64,000 nucleotides of DNA from Dolosigranulum savutiense. GTDB taxonomy: Bacteria > Bacillota > Bacilli > Lactobacillales > Carnobacteriaceae_A. Within the stretch, counting starts at the first letter, position 1. Each line of letters starts with the position of its first letter. Where the stretch lies: NCBI RefSeq assembly GCF_039830095.1, contig NZ_CP142435.1:1-64000 (forward strand). Direction: 5' to 3'. Shown here piece by piece: positions 26,806-36,288 of the stretch. The notes beneath the pieces were generated by a model that was not told the DNA's origin, made no database searches, and saw only the letters and a list, made by a program, of their open reading frames with translations. A program made the position numbers and the translations under genes.

Positions 26806-28512
26806 TTATTGATCTAATTGCTTGATTGTATCGATAATATCTTCTTTTTTAAGTTTAAATTGTTGGCCATCACGGCGCGAGGTAAGCTCAACCACACCCT
26901 CTGCTGCATCACGCCCAACAGTAATTTGAACAGGAATACCGAACAGTTCAGCATCCGTAAATTTCACTCCAGCCCGTTCGTTACGGTCATCAATTAAGAC
27001 AGACAGGCCTGCTTCTTCCAATAATTGTTCAATTTCTTCAGTAAGCGCACTCTGATCCGCATCCGCTAATTTAATAGGCACAATATGGACATCGAACGGT
27101 GCAATGTTACTTGGCCACACAATTCCTTTATCATCATAATTCTGTTCAATAATTGCTGATAGCAAGCGACTAATACCGATTCCGTAACTTCCCATAATAA
27201 TTGGTTGTGGACGTCCTGTATTATCTAAAACTGTTGCATCCATTTTTTCACTATAAAATGTCCCTAATTTAAAAATATGCCCAATTTCAATACCACGTTC
27301 GAATACAAGCTGTCCCTCATCAGTTGGAGCAGGATCCCCTTCTTCTACCATACGCAAGTCAGCATAGTCGAACTGATCAAAATCACGTTCAGGATTAATA
27401 TTGATGAAGTGGTGATCATCTTTATTCGCTCCAATAACTGTATTGACGCTATTTTTGACGTGGTAATCCACAATAATCTGAACACCTTCTGGCAAATCGA
27501 TTGGTCCAGCAAATCCTGGAGTAGCACCAAACTGTTCATAAATCTCTTCATCCGTTGCTGGTCGTAAGCTAGAAGCGCCGACTTGTCCCTTCACCTTTAT
27601 TTCATTCACCGCATGATCGCCGCGCACAACTACAAAGATAGGTCGTTCGTCATCCGCTATAAATAAGACACTCTTTAATATTTCTTCAGATGATTTGGAT
27701 AAAAATGCACCGACTTCTTCAATTGTACGCACATTTGGTGTTTCGACTATTTCTCGCTCTAATTGCGGTTCATTATTCGTAGTTAATTCCGGCACAGCAC
27801 TCTCAGCCATTTCTAAGTTAGCTGCATAATCACTCGCATTAGAATATACAATGGTATCTTCGCCTGATTCAGATAATGCCATAAATTCAGTTGATTCACG
27901 GCCTCCCATTGATCCTGCATCAGCAATAATCGCTTTATAATTTAAGCCTAGGCGACTAAAAATTTTACTGTAAGCTTGATCCATTGCTTGATATGTTTCA
28001 TCTAATGTTTCATCACTCATATGAAACGAATAGGCATCTTTCATTAAGAATTCACGACCCCGCAGTAAGCCAAAGCGCGGTCGCTTCTCATCGCGATATT
28101 TTGTCTGGATCTGATATAACGTCAATGGTAACTTCTTGTATGAATCAATATCCCCGCGAATTAAATCTGTGAATGTCTCTTCATGGGTTGGTCCTAGAAT
28201 AAAATCACGTTCATGACGATCTTTCATCTTCATTAATTCTGGCCCATATGTTGCATAACGACCGGTCTCTTGCCATAAATCAGCCGGAATAAAGCTTGGT
28301 AAATCCATCTCCACTGCATCGATCGCTTCCATCTCTTCACGCACAATCTTAGTAATATTGGCTAAGACACGGTGAGCAAGTGGCAAGTAAGCATACACAC
28401 CGGAAGCCACTTGTCGAATATACCCTGCTCGTAACATCAGCTGATGACTCTTAGCCTCCGCATCACTTGGTAGTTCTCTTAAGGTTGGGGCGAATAATTT
28501 TGATTGTCTCAT
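26806..28512 (-). CDS. proS: Prolyl-tRNA synthetase
   Basis: Class II synthetase of 568 residues, bacterial type with the editing (INS) domain inserted between motifs 2 and 3 (about 225-385). Visible are the start RQSKLFAPTLRELPSDAE, motif 1 around EMDLPSFIPADLW, motif 2 RDEKRPRFGLLRGREFLMKDAYSFH (split across the class II core), motif 3 GSYGIGISRLLSA and the C-terminal anticodon domain. It lies between rseP and polC, the conserved Lactobacillales order. Confidence 0.98.
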   Translation of the reverse strand: MRQSKLFAPTLRELPSDAEAKSHQLMLRAGYIRQVASGVYAYLPLAHRVLANITKIVREEMEAIDAVEMDLPSFIPADLWQETGRYATYGPELMKMKDRHERDFILGPTHEETFTDLIRGDIDSYKKLPLTLYQIQTKYRDEKRPRFGLLRGREFLMKDAYSFHMSDETLDETYQAMDQAYSKIFSRLGLNYKAIIADAGSMGGRESTEFMALSESGEDTIVYSNASDYAANLEMAESAVPELTTNNEPQLEREIVETPNVRTIEEVGAFLSKSSEEILKSVLFIADDERPIFVVVRGDHAVNEIKVKGQVGASSLRPATDEEIYEQFGATPGFAGPIDLPEGVQIIVDYHVKNSVNTVIGANKDDHHFININPERDFDQFDYADLRMVEEGDPAPTDEGQLVFERGIEIGHIFKLGTFYSEKMDATVLDNTGRPQPIIMGSYGIGISRLLSAIIEQNYDDKGIVWPSNIAPFDVHIVPIKLADADQSALTEEIEQLLEEAGLSVLIDDRNERAGVKFTDAELFGIPVQITVGRDAAEGVVELTSRRDGQQFKLKKEDIIDTIKQLDQ

Positions 28513-28537
28513 TTATGTCATCTCTCCTATCTTATCT

Positions 28538-29818
28538 TTAGAAAAAATTCTGGATGTCATTCCACGTCACTACAATCATGAGTCCGATTAAAAAGAGCGC
28601 ACCCACCATTGTAATCATCATTTCTTTTTCTTCACTAATGGGTTTTCCTCGTAGTAACTCCACAATGTTAAGCAATAACTTCCCACCATCAAGGCCTGGA
28701 ATAGGAATCAAGTTAACAAAGCCTAAATTTGCACTCAATCCAGCTGCTAAGCTAAGTAAACCAATAAATCCCGATGTTTGAACAACACTATCCGTCACTT
28801 GAAAGACTGCTACTGGTCCACCTAATTGATCAACACCTAAGCGTCCCGTGAACAAACCAGCAAATGCACCAACTAATTGTTTAATCACATCCCATGTTTG
28901 GGTAAAGCCAAATGACACTTTGGCTAAAAATCCATTTTCACGAGCATAGACAATTCCAATTTGTCCAATCGTTTCGCCATTTGGTGCCTCAACTTGTTCC
29001 GGAGTGACTTCTAATGTTTGACGACCAACATCTCGCTGAACATCTAGCATAATCGGTTCGTTTGGATGCTTAGAAATCGTATCAGATACCGCTTCAATAG
29101 TGTCTACAGCTTCCCCATCGATCGCTACAATTTTATCACCTGGTTGAATTTGTGCTGTCTGGGCAGGCGAATTGGGTAAAATGTCACCGATAATGGGCGA
29201 AGAATTGAACGTTGGCGGTGTTCCTCCTTGAATAAAGGCCAGCGCCATAAATAAAATAATAGCTAAAATAAAATTATTGAGCGGTCCAGCAAAGTTAGTT
29301 AACATCTTATCTCCTACTTTAGCATGGTTAAACCGCCGATTCCATGGTGCGATTTGAACAGCTACACCATTTTCTTGCGTTACAAGAGCTGTCTCTGCTA
29401 CCTTAAATCGTTCAAGTTCCTCCTGGCCTTGCACGCGTCCTACTAAGTATAACTCATCTACTAAATCAAAATCTTGTACTTCCAGTGGCAGGGCATTATT
29501 TAATTGAACCTCTTGTGTCGTATCGATATGTGTGATTTCATTCTGGGGATTGAGTTCAACGGATACAAACATTCCAGAGCGAATATCATCATCTTCTTCA
29601 TAACCTGCCATCATGACATAACCCCCTAATGGCAACATCCGAAGCGTATAAGCGGTCTCTCCTTTGCGAATACTCATTAGTTTAGGACCGAAGCCAATCG
29701 CAAATTCACGTACCAAAATACCTGCTCGTTTGGCAAATAAGTAATGGCCTAATTCATGAATAAAAACCAACACACCAAATACAATAATAAACATCAATAT
29801 AGATTGCACTATCGTCAT
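28538..29818 (-). CDS. rseP: Site-2 metalloprotease RseP (Eep-like)
   Basis: Intramembrane zinc protease, 426 residues. The zinc motif HELGH stands near residue 22 in the first membrane helix. A periplasm-side PDZ domain covers about 205-290, then the membrane motif NLIPIPGLDGGKLLLNI carries the third zinc ligand (Asp). In enterococci Eep cleaves anti-sigma factors and processes lipoprotein signal peptides into pheromones. The region between residues 70 and 165 is longer than in E. coli. In the uppS-cdsA-rseP operon. Confidence 0.95.
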   Translation of the reverse strand: MTIVQSILMFIIVFGVLVFIHELGHYLFAKRAGILVREFAIGFGPKLMSIRKGETAYTLRMLPLGGYVMMAGYEEDDDIRSGMFVSVELNPQNEITHIDTTQEVQLNNALPLEVQDFDLVDELYLVGRVQGQEELERFKVAETALVTQENGVAVQIAPWNRRFNHAKVGDKMLTNFAGPLNNFILAIILFMALAFIQGGTPPTFNSSPIIGDILPNSPAQTAQIQPGDKIVAIDGEAVDTIEAVSDTISKHPNEPIMLDVQRDVGRQTLEVTPEQVEAPNGETIGQIGIVYARENGFLAKVSFGFTQTWDVIKQLVGAFAGLFTGRLGVDQLGGPVAVFQVTDSVVQTSGFIGLLSLAAGLSANLGFVNLIPIPGLDGGKLLLNIVELLRGKPISEEKEMMITMVGALFLIGLMIVVTWNDIQNFF

Positions 29819-29828
29819 TCCTCTCCTA

Positions 29829-30614
29829 TTACACGATGCCCATTAATAACACTAATGTCATCGTAAAAATCATACTATCAAATCGGTCCAATATTCCACC
29901 ATGACCCGGCAAAATTCGGCCCGAATCTTTCACCTTAAATTCACGCTTCATTCCCGATTCAATTAAGTCACCAAACTGGCCTGATATCGCACAAATTCCA
30001 GCCACAAGCATACCAATAGGAAGGTTATATTGAAAATTCGGTAAACTACTAATATAGATAGCGCCAACTAGCATTGCAGAAAGAATGCCGCCAATCGATC
30101 CTTCAATTGTCTTATTAGGAGATAGAGCAGGAGCTAATTTTCGTTTACCAACTCGCCGTCCCACCATATATGCTCCAATATCAGATGCCCAAATGGCTAA
30201 AACAATAAAAATAAGTAATAAAGCACTTTCTCGTCGAATATAATGTAAGGAATAGAAACCAAACCCGATATAGAGCTGACCAATCAACGTAATTCCCGCA
30301 TCGATAAAGGTAAATCGCTGATGAATAGTTGCTATTACTAACAAGGAAAGCGTCATAATCCCAATGACATGGTGCCCCTGAATAAAGCCTGGCAAGAATG
30401 GTGTAATCACATCACTGAATACAATAAACGAAATTCCTAAGTGAGCCAATATACTTGGCACGCTAAAAAATGGTATATTAATCATACGCAGTAACTCAAA
30501 CAAGCCTCTTATTGCTAAAAATGTAGTTAATAAGAGTAGCGGCAAATCCCCCAACACCAATATTGGTATAAATACAGCTCCAAAAATTATCGCCGTCTTA
30601 ACACGTTCTCTCAC
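29829..30614 (-). CDS. cdsA: Phosphatidate cytidylyltransferase
   Basis: Membrane enzyme, 261 residues, making CDP-diacylglycerol from phosphatidic acid and CTP, the branch point of phospholipid synthesis. Multiple hydrophobic helices and the family signature near the C terminus (SGRILPGHGGILDRFDSMIF, with the two key aspartates) are present, along with ALSPNKTIEGSIGG. Located 11 bases before rseP and 23 after uppS. Confidence 0.96.
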   Translation of the reverse strand: MRERVKTAIIFGAVFIPILVLGDLPLLLLTTFLAIRGLFELLRMINIPFFSVPSILAHLGISFIVFSDVITPFLPGFIQGHHVIGIMTLSLLVIATIHQRFTFIDAGITLIGQLYIGFGFYSLHYIRRESALLLIFIVLAIWASDIGAYMVGRRVGKRKLAPALSPNKTIEGSIGGILSAMLVGAIYISSLPNFQYNLPIGMLVAGICAISGQFGDLIESGMKREFKVKDSGRILPGHGGILDRFDSMIFTMTLVLLMGIV

Positions 30615-30636
30615 ACTAGTTCATCCTCTCTCGCCA

Positions 30637-31401
30637 TTACACCAAGCCACCAAAACGTCGATGTCTTTTCTGATAACTCAATATTGCTTCATCGAAGATT
30701 TTTCCATCAAAATCCGGCCAATTTTTCTCCACAAAATAAAATTCACTATACGCATTTTGCCATAACATAAAGTTACTCAAGCGTTGCTCGCCGCTACTTC
30801 GAATCATTAAATCAATATCACTATACGGTGCTAAATCATTCGAAAATAATCGTTGGGTGATCAATTCTTCATCGATCTCTCTGATAGCTACTTGCCCATC
30901 TGAAACATCTTGGGCAATTGTTTTTATCGCCTCAACAATCTCCAAGCGCCCACCATAATTGAATGCAAAATTCAACACCATTCCTGTACAATGTTTTGTC
31001 TCATCTATGGCCTTATGGATAGCTTTAAGTGTTGAGGATGGCACCTTATCTTTAATACCCATCATATTAACTCGAATATTATTGGCAATTAATTCCGGAA
31101 CAAAGCGATCAAAAAATTCAACCGGCAACTTCATCAAATAATGTACTTCTTGTGGAGGTCGTTTCCAATTTTCAGTTGAAAAAGCGTATAACGTCAGAAC
31201 TTTAACCCCTTTGTCAGCTGCATGATGAGCAATTCGACGGATAGCCTCCATCCCTTCCCGATGACCTTCTGTTCGCTTTAACCCGCGCTCTTTTGCCCAT
31301 CGCCCGTTTCCATCCATAATAATTGCCACATGCTTAGGTACCGTTAATTGGTTACTCACTGCGCTCATCCTTACTTTAAATATGTATTCTTTATCTTTCA
31401 C
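30637..31401 (-). CDS. uppS: Undecaprenyl diphosphate synthase
   Basis: Cis-prenyltransferase that builds the C55 lipid carrier for peptidoglycan and wall polymers. Signature blocks: HVAIIMDGNGRWAKERG with the catalytic Asp, LYAFSTENW, FNYGGRLEIV and the C-terminal DIDLMIRSSGEQRLSNF. The GTG at 31401 has AGGAAGAG ten bases upstream; an internal ATG 11 codons later has no spacing from its SD-like sequence. First gene of the uppS-cdsA-rseP-proS-polC operon. Confidence 0.96.
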   Translation of the reverse strand: MKDKEYIFKVRMSAVSNQLTVPKHVAIIMDGNGRWAKERGLKRTEGHREGMEAIRRIAHHAADKGVKVLTLYAFSTENWKRPPQEVHYLMKLPVEFFDRFVPELIANNIRVNMMGIKDKVPSSTLKAIHKAIDETKHCTGMVLNFAFNYGGRLEIVEAIKTIAQDVSDGQVAIREIDEELITQRLFSNDLAPYSDIDLMIRSSGEQRLSNFMLWQNAYSEFYFVEKNWPDFDGKIFDEAILSYQKRHRRFGGLV

Positions 31402-31430
31402 TCAAGTATGACTCTTCCTGCATCCATTTC

Positions 31431-31439
31431 ATTATAACA
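31431..31439 (-). promoter_or_regulatory. Extended -10 promoter of the uppS operon
   Basis: TGT plus TATAAT on the minus strand, about 30 bases ahead of the uppS start. A TTGTCA further upstream is too far (29 bases) to serve as -35. Confidence 0.55.
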
Positions 31440-31494
31440 TACATTTTCTCTCAAAAAACGGCGCTTGACAATTTTTTTAATTTTCTATAGTTAG

Positions 31495-31532
31495 AAAAAA
31501 TACAGGTATAGACTTCTTTTATACCTGTATTT
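31495..31532 (-). terminator. Terminator after the sulfatase gene
   Basis: AAATACAGGTATA pairs with TATACCTGTATTT across a 9-base loop; TTTTT follows on the minus strand. Confidence 0.88.
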
Positions 31533-31548
31533 GTCTTAGAGATTTATT

Positions 31549-32997
31549 TTAATTATTGTTATTTGGATTCTTTATTTTGCTATAAATATCCGCAGCCCAT
31601 TGATTATAGCGTTCTTGATAATATGCAACCAAATCAGGTCGGTCGGTGGCTTGGTTGGCTTCTTCTGACTCATCAAGCGACTGCCCTATTGGAACAAGCG
31701 ATGTCCCATACCCGATATCCGCATGTTCCGTTTCTTTGAGTGCTTGCGCAGCATTTTTGGCTTCTTCACCACGTACATTGCGCAATTTCCACGCTTGATC
31801 ACGAACACTCCACTGAAACCCAGTATCGAAGTATAACTCCTCATGGCCACCATCTTGACCTAAAAATGTCGGCACAATATTTTTTCCATCGATTGGATAT
31901 TCTTGGTTAGCTAAAGATTTACCCGCTAAGTAAGCAAAGGTTGGTAATAAATCCAAGCTTGACACTAAATTGCGTGACTGACTATCGGCTTCAATAACGC
32001 CCGGCCATGACGCAATGAATGGCACCCGAATGCCTCCTTCATACAACGAATATTTGGTCCCAAACAATGGTGCATTATTCCCGTAATTACACGGCGAACC
32101 CCCATTATCAGTCAAGTAAATAATAAGTGTATTCTCTTGCTCAGCTTCCGCTTCAATCTTATCCAGAATTCGGCCAATCTCACGGTCCATAATCTCCAAC
32201 TGTGCTAAGTAGTAGTCGCGCCCATTCTCCAAATGCGGCATAACCACGCCATCATACCAATCATAATAATCATGCTTCTCCTCATCAAAATCAGGGAACG
32301 ACGGCAATCCTCGCTGCTTCAATTCCTCATCTGGCAGTTGCCAAGTGAAATTATGCACCGCATTGAAGGCTACCATACAAAAATACGGCACCTCAGCATG
32401 CAGTGATGCGTCAATAAAATCAATTGCCCGATTAGCAAACTCCACCGTTAAGTGCGTATGACAATCAACAGCCTCCCCATTGTGATACATGGGATATACC
32501 CCATTACGCTCAGCGGTCTCTTCACCAAACTGTTCTGCTGCCTCCACTTCATGCCTCAAGTAATGCAAACGTCCCATACTGAGTGCCGCCAGTCCATAAA
32601 ATGATTCATCAAATCCATGCTGATCTGGACAAGCACGTGTCCCTGGTTTATCGGGACCATAATGTACCTTACCAAAGTAGCCGGATCGATAGCCCGATTG
32701 CTTCAACACTTCTGGAATTGATAAATATGGTTCTGGGGCAAAATTAGAAGAATCGAACCATTTTGCACCCCATCGCTGCTGATAACTACCGACCATCAAG
32801 CCCGCCCGCGATGGTGAACAAATAGGAGCACTCACGTAACCTTGCTCCAACAACATTCCTGAAGCACGCAAACGATCCAAGTTAGGTGTAGCTACATCAG
32901 GCACTTCTTCTCTAAATGCTAGATCACCATAGCCATGATCATCCGACACAATTAAAATAATATTCGGTTGACTTCCTCGACAATCTCCTTGTTTCAT
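31549..32997 (-). CDS. Sulfatase (formylglycine-type, arylsulfatase family)
   Basis: Sulfate-ester hydrolase of about 482 residues. The Cys-type maturation motif CSPSRAGLMVG is near residue 60; its Cys would become formylglycine. Metal ligands SDDHG near 20 and the TDNGGSPCNYG block around 300 are present. No signal peptide is visible, so it looks cytoplasmic, unusual for host-glycan sulfatases but seen where sulfated sugars are imported. No formylglycine-generating enzyme, anSME or sugar transporter lies nearby. ATG 32997 is best spaced from AGAAGTG; GTG 33006 is too close. The substrate is unknown. Confidence 0.88.
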   Translation of the reverse strand: MKQGDCRGSQPNIILIVSDDHGYGDLAFREEVPDVATPNLDRLRASGMLLEQGYVSAPICSPSRAGLMVGSYQQRWGAKWFDSSNFAPEPYLSIPEVLKQSGYRSGYFGKVHYGPDKPGTRACPDQHGFDESFYGLAALSMGRLHYLRHEVEAAEQFGEETAERNGVYPMYHNGEAVDCHTHLTVEFANRAIDFIDASLHAEVPYFCMVAFNAVHNFTWQLPDEELKQRGLPSFPDFDEEKHDYYDWYDGVVMPHLENGRDYYLAQLEIMDREIGRILDKIEAEAEQENTLIIYLTDNGGSPCNYGNNAPLFGTKYSLYEGGIRVPFIASWPGVIEADSQSRNLVSSLDLLPTFAYLAGKSLANQEYPIDGKNIVPTFLGQDGGHEELYFDTGFQWSVRDQAWKLRNVRGEEAKNAAQALKETEHADIGYGTSLVPIGQSLDESEEANQATDRPDLVAYYQERYNQWAADIYSKIKNPNNNN

Positions 32998-33243
32998 CAG
33001 ATTCACTCACTTCTTTTGTTGATTTATTCTAGCTTACCGTAATACCGCTTTCACGTCAACACTTTTCAATTCGCGCCAAAACAACATCCACATTTTTTCA
33101 GTATGAACAATAAGAGGAATATCTCACTAAGTATCTTTAAGTCAATTTGTTAATATCATCATAGATTTTTGCCATAAAAAATTATTATTCTCGCATTATC
33201 TGTGATATACTAAAGTTACATACATGATGAAGGAGGGATGAAG

Positions 33244-33336
33244 TTGAAACGTCGCGTTAAAAAATATATATTAGGATTGATGATTTCCTTCGTTGTATCT
33301 AAAATTGTCAACTACCTTATCGATGAAGTTGTTTAA
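33244..33336 (+). CDS. 30-residue putative membrane peptide
   Basis: A short frame begins TTG at 33244, six bases after an almost perfect AAGGAGGG (33230-33237), and ends at TAA 33334. The peptide has a basic start (MKRRVKKY) and a hydrophobic helix of about 16 residues, then an acidic tail. An extended -10 (TGA TATACT, 33202-33210) precedes it and a strong hairpin follows, so it has a complete set of expression signals. It resembles small membrane toxins or accessory peptides in build only; no family is recognised. Confidence 0.55.
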   Translation: MKRRVKKYILGLMISFVVSKIVNYLIDEVV

Positions 33337-33343
33337 ATTATCT

Positions 33344-33382
33344 AACAAAAAAGCGAGAGAACAATCTCTCGCTTTTTTGTTT
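33344..33382. terminator. Strong bidirectional terminator
   Basis: AACAAAAAAGCGAGAGA pairs with TCTCTCGCTTTTTTGTT across a 4-base loop, between the 30-residue peptide gene and frr. Confidence 0.95.
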
Positions 33383-33390
33383 TATTAACT

Positions 33391-33948
33391 TTAGTTCCCA
33401 AGAATTTCGTCTTCTTTTTCTCTTGCCGCTTCGTCTGCTCTTTTAGTAAATTCATCAGTTAATTTTTGAATGTCATCTTCTAAGCGGTGGCGTTCATCTT
33501 CTGAGATGTCCCCATTTTTCTCACTCTTCTTCACATTATCCATCCCATCACGACGAATATTACGGATTGCAATTTTAGCGTTTTCTTCTTCTTGGCCAAC
33601 GCGTTTAGCAATTTCTTTTCGACGTTCTTCCGTTAAAGCTGGAATCACTAATCGAATCACATCTCCATCGTTTGACGGCGGAATACCAATATCTGATTTT
33701 TGAATAGCTGTCTCGATGTCGCCTAATGTACTCTTGTCATATGGCGAAATTAAAAGCACACGCGCTTCCGGTACCGAAATATTAGCCATCTGATTTAATG
33801 GTGTGTCCGCTCCGTAGTAATTTACAGTTACACGGTCCACTAAGCTCGCATTCGCGCGACCGGCACGAATACCACCTAATTCATACTTCAATGATTCTTC
33901 TGCTTTTTTCATCCGTTGTTTTAAGTCTTTCAATAATTGATCAGTCAT
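33391..33948 (-). CDS. frr: Ribosome recycling factor
   Basis: A 185-residue factor that, with EF-G, splits the post-termination ribosome. The all-helical arm and hinge domain pattern is clear: [38 protein letters not shown] and the C-terminal [14 protein letters not shown]. Directly follows pyrH by 13 bases, the conserved pyrH-frr pair; the usual tsf/rpsB upstream are not in this window. Confidence 0.97.
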   Translation of the reverse strand: MTDQLLKDLKQRMKKAEESLKYELGGIRAGRANASLVDRVTVNYYGADTPLNQMANISVPEARVLLISPYDKSTLGDIETAIQKSDIGIPPSNDGDVIRLVIPALTEERRKEIAKRVGQEEENAKIAIRNIRRDGMDNVKKSEKNGDISEDERHRLEDDIQKLTDEFTKRADEAAREKEDEILGN

Positions 33949-33961
33949 TATTTCGTCTCCT

Positions 33962-34681
33962 TTATTTAATTACAGTTGTGCCGATACGTTCGCCCGACAC
34001 CGCCCGTTTAATATTACCTTTTTCATTTAAGTTAAAGACAACTAATGGAATATCGTTATCCATACTTAAGCTTGATGCCGTGGTATCCATGACTTTCAAT
34101 GATTTATTGATGATATCAAGATAAGTTAACTCATCATATTTCACTGCCTCTTGATCGACTTTTGGATCCGCAGAGTAAATACCATCTACATTATTTTTGG
34201 CCATCATGATAACGTCGGCTTGAATTTCTGCAGCTCGCAGTGCTGAAGTCGTATCAGTCGAGAAGTAAGGGTTCCCTGTTCCTCCCGCGAAGATAACAAC
34301 GCGTTTCTTCTCAAGATGTCGAATGGCACGGCGTCGAATATATGGTTCGGCAATTTGTCGCATTTCGATGGACGTCTGCATACGCGTTGGCACCCCAATA
34401 TTTTCCAAACTATCTTGCAATGCTAACCCGTTCATTACAGTTGCCAGCATCCCCATATAGTCTGCTTGTGATCGTTCCATGCCCATCTCTGAGCCAATCT
34501 GTCCGCGCCAAATATTACCGCCACCAACAACAATCGCAATTTCAACACCCATATCATAAACTTGTTTAATTTCGTGACAAATCTCGTGAATGGTCGGTGG
34601 TTTAATGCCAAATCCATCCTCACCTGCGAGCGCTTCACCACTTAGTTTTAAAACAATTCGTTCATATTTTGGTTCACTCAT
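33962..34681 (-). CDS. pyrH: UMP kinase
   Basis: Hexameric bacterial UMP kinase, 239 residues, of the amino-acid-kinase fold, converting UMP to UDP. KLSGEAL at the N terminus, VGGGNIWRG, the [17 protein letters not shown] block and the C-terminal [15 protein letters not shown] are the family signatures. It has its own extended -10 promoter and drives frr. Confidence 0.97.
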   Translation of the reverse strand: MSEPKYERIVLKLSGEALAGEDGFGIKPPTIHEICHEIKQVYDMGVEIAIVVGGGNIWRGQIGSEMGMERSQADYMGMLATVMNGLALQDSLENIGVPTRMQTSIEMRQIAEPYIRRRAIRHLEKKRVVIFAGGTGNPYFSTDTTSALRAAEIQADVIMMAKNNVDGIYSADPKVDQEAVKYDELTYLDIINKSLKVMDTTASSLSMDNDIPLVVFNLNEKGNIKRAVSGERIGTTVIK

Positions 34682-34712
34682 AATCTAACTCCTAACTAAA
34701 TCACATGTTCTT

Positions 34713-34721
34713 ATTATAGCA
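34713..34721 (-). promoter_or_regulatory. Extended -10 promoter of pyrH-frr
   Basis: TGC plus TATAAT on the minus strand, about 32 bases ahead of the pyrH ATG; weak -35. Confidence 0.55.
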
Positions 34722-34848
34722 GAATTTCTTTTTATTTGCATGTTTCATTATTAGAAATAACTCAGTAAATCTCTACACCATTGATTAATTTAATAACTAT
34801 GACATAGCCTGAGTGTCGTCAATCGTAAAGGGCGATACTACTTAGTCT

Positions 34849-35340
34849 CTATTTAGGGATTACCGGCAACCACACTTCACAAACCGGAGTTGCCTTATCG
34901 ATACTGTAATCTTCAGCATTCCATAAGAGTGGGACAGATTCATTAATGATATAATTCGCATTAGGTAACCACTCGGTAAAGATTTCATGCCATAAATGCT
35001 CTAAAGATTCTGGCAGTTGACCAATTGCTTCAAAAACAGCCCAATCTGTTCGCTCAATGGGCAATACATCGTAATCTTTCGTATGATTAGATGATACAGC
35101 AACGCCTAAGTAATGATCAATCATTTGTTCATCTAAATCATTAGCTGTCGTCGCCGTAGAGACACTAATGATGCCAAATGGTTCTGTATCTGCTAAGTTG
35201 GATAATTCTTGCATAACATCATCTGTCAGTAATTCTCTCATCGCCTCAATTTCAGGATTAGTCCCTTCCGTTACGACAGGAACTTGTTTTTTAAATCCTA
35301 CAATATTGAAGGGTCTCTTTTTAACAATTCTGTATTTCAT
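34849..35340 (-). CDS. GyrI-like small-molecule-binding domain protein
   Basis: A 163-residue stand-alone GyrI/AraC-effector-binding-like protein. The N-terminal YRIVKKRPFNIVGFKK strand, the central GIISVSTA and YLGVAVSS segments, the WAVFEAIG strand and the HEIFTEWLPNANYII helix match the fold. Relatives bind drugs or inhibit gyrase; no DNA-binding domain is attached. The start ATG 35340 has AAGGAG 11 bases upstream. It is the last gene of the gloB-led run of minus-strand genes; function unknown. Confidence 0.75.
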   Translation of the reverse strand: MKYRIVKKRPFNIVGFKKQVPVVTEGTNPEIEAMRELLTDDVMQELSNLADTEPFGIISVSTATTANDLDEQMIDHYLGVAVSSNHTKDYDVLPIERTDWAVFEAIGQLPESLEHLWHEIFTEWLPNANYIINESVPLLWNAEDYSIDKATPVCEVWLPVIPK

Positions 35341-35377
35341 CACTCATTAATCTCCTTACTTTACTCCAACTATCAAA

Positions 35378-35932
35378 CTAATTATTTTCCTGTTCGCTCT
35401 GTTGATTAATTAACGCACACAACGCTTGCATACTTATCGTCTCAGATGGATTAACTTTCCATCGATAGGCTGTGGGTGCAACATATTTTCTATCTGTTTT
35501 CTCTCTCTTTTTGTCAGTAGAAACCGGCTTGTTCTGATATTCTGATTGAGATACGGATTTATGTGCATTGGAAGTTGCACCTAATTCATCTTTTGCAGAA
35601 GTAAGCTGAGTAGAGGGACTTGTCTTCTCAGATATCGTCACTTCATGAGGCGAGCTTTTATCTATCATAGGGACTTGTTTAGCACCCGTAAAAATACGCT
35701 CGGCAGGGGATTTTTGTTCGTCTAATTCAAACAATCGCTGCGCTTCTTTTTCTAACCTCTTCATATGATCAAGATATTGCAACCATTTCATGCCCTCTGT
35801 TTGTTGAACATTATTCGGCACAAATACGTCATCCACTGACGTATTTGGTATTTGTTCTATCTCTATTAAAGCGACGACATCATGGCGTGTTATTGTTAAC
35901 GTCGCTTGTTCAATAAATTGCACCTCATCCAT
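35378..35932 (-). CDS. Unrecognised 184-residue protein
   Basis: I do not recognise a family. The first 60 or so residues look folded (ATLTITRHDVVALIEIEQIP, then DHMKRLEKEAQRLFEL). Residues about 80-150 are rich in Ser, Thr, Lys and Gln and probably disordered, and the C-terminal 35 are a short ordered block (APTAYRWKVNPSETISM, then a helix). The frame continues to GTG 35950, but ATG 35932 is the more natural start. It lies between a zinc-ribbon gene (26 bases upstream) and the GyrI-like gene (37 bases downstream), so the set is probably one transcript. Confidence 0.6.
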   Translation of the reverse strand: MDEVQFIEQATLTITRHDVVALIEIEQIPNTSVDDVFVPNNVQQTEGMKWLQYLDHMKRLEKEAQRLFELDEQKSPAERIFTGAKQVPMIDKSSPHEVTISEKTSPSTQLTSAKDELGATSNAHKSVSQSEYQNKPVSTDKKREKTDRKYVAPTAYRWKVNPSETISMQALCALINQQSEQENN

Positions 35933-35976
35933 TGTGCTTCCATCCCCCACTGTTGATCTAATTTATTCTATATTAT

Positions 35977-36264
35977 TTACCGATGTTTTATTCGTGTGTT
36001 ATACCGACTTCGTGCCATTTTATAGGCAAGTTTTCCATCAATAGTCACTTTATGCCCCATCACATTTTGACATTCCGGACAAGTGAGTTGATCCGAATGA
36101 CCTATTCCCATTTCACAAGCTATAATCCGCTCAACAAATAACTTGAGCAACTGACCGGTACCTACTTTTTGATAGATGATGAGTTCTTCTTTACAAACGC
36201 CACAACTGACTATCATTAAGTGACTATTTTTTATTTTTTTCGCTTCATGGTTAGTATATTTCAT
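35977..36264 (-). CDS. Small Cys4 zinc-ribbon protein, unknown function
   Basis: A 95-residue protein with two CxxC knuckles, SCGVCKEE (about residue 21-26) and CPECQN (about 62-66), typical of a zinc ribbon, and a basic C terminus (YKMARSRYNTRIKHR) that could touch nucleic acid. No family recognised. ATG 36264 follows a weak GGAA; the start region is an inverted repeat CATTGG-AAATG-CCAATG that could hide the ribosome site. Follows gloB by about 24 bases. Confidence 0.6.
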   Translation of the reverse strand: MKYTNHEAKKIKNSHLMIVSCGVCKEELIIYQKVGTGQLLKLFVERIIACEMGIGHSDQLTCPECQNVMGHKVTIDGKLAYKMARSRYNTRIKHR

Positions 36265-36288
36265 TGGCATTTCCAATGTCTAACTTAC

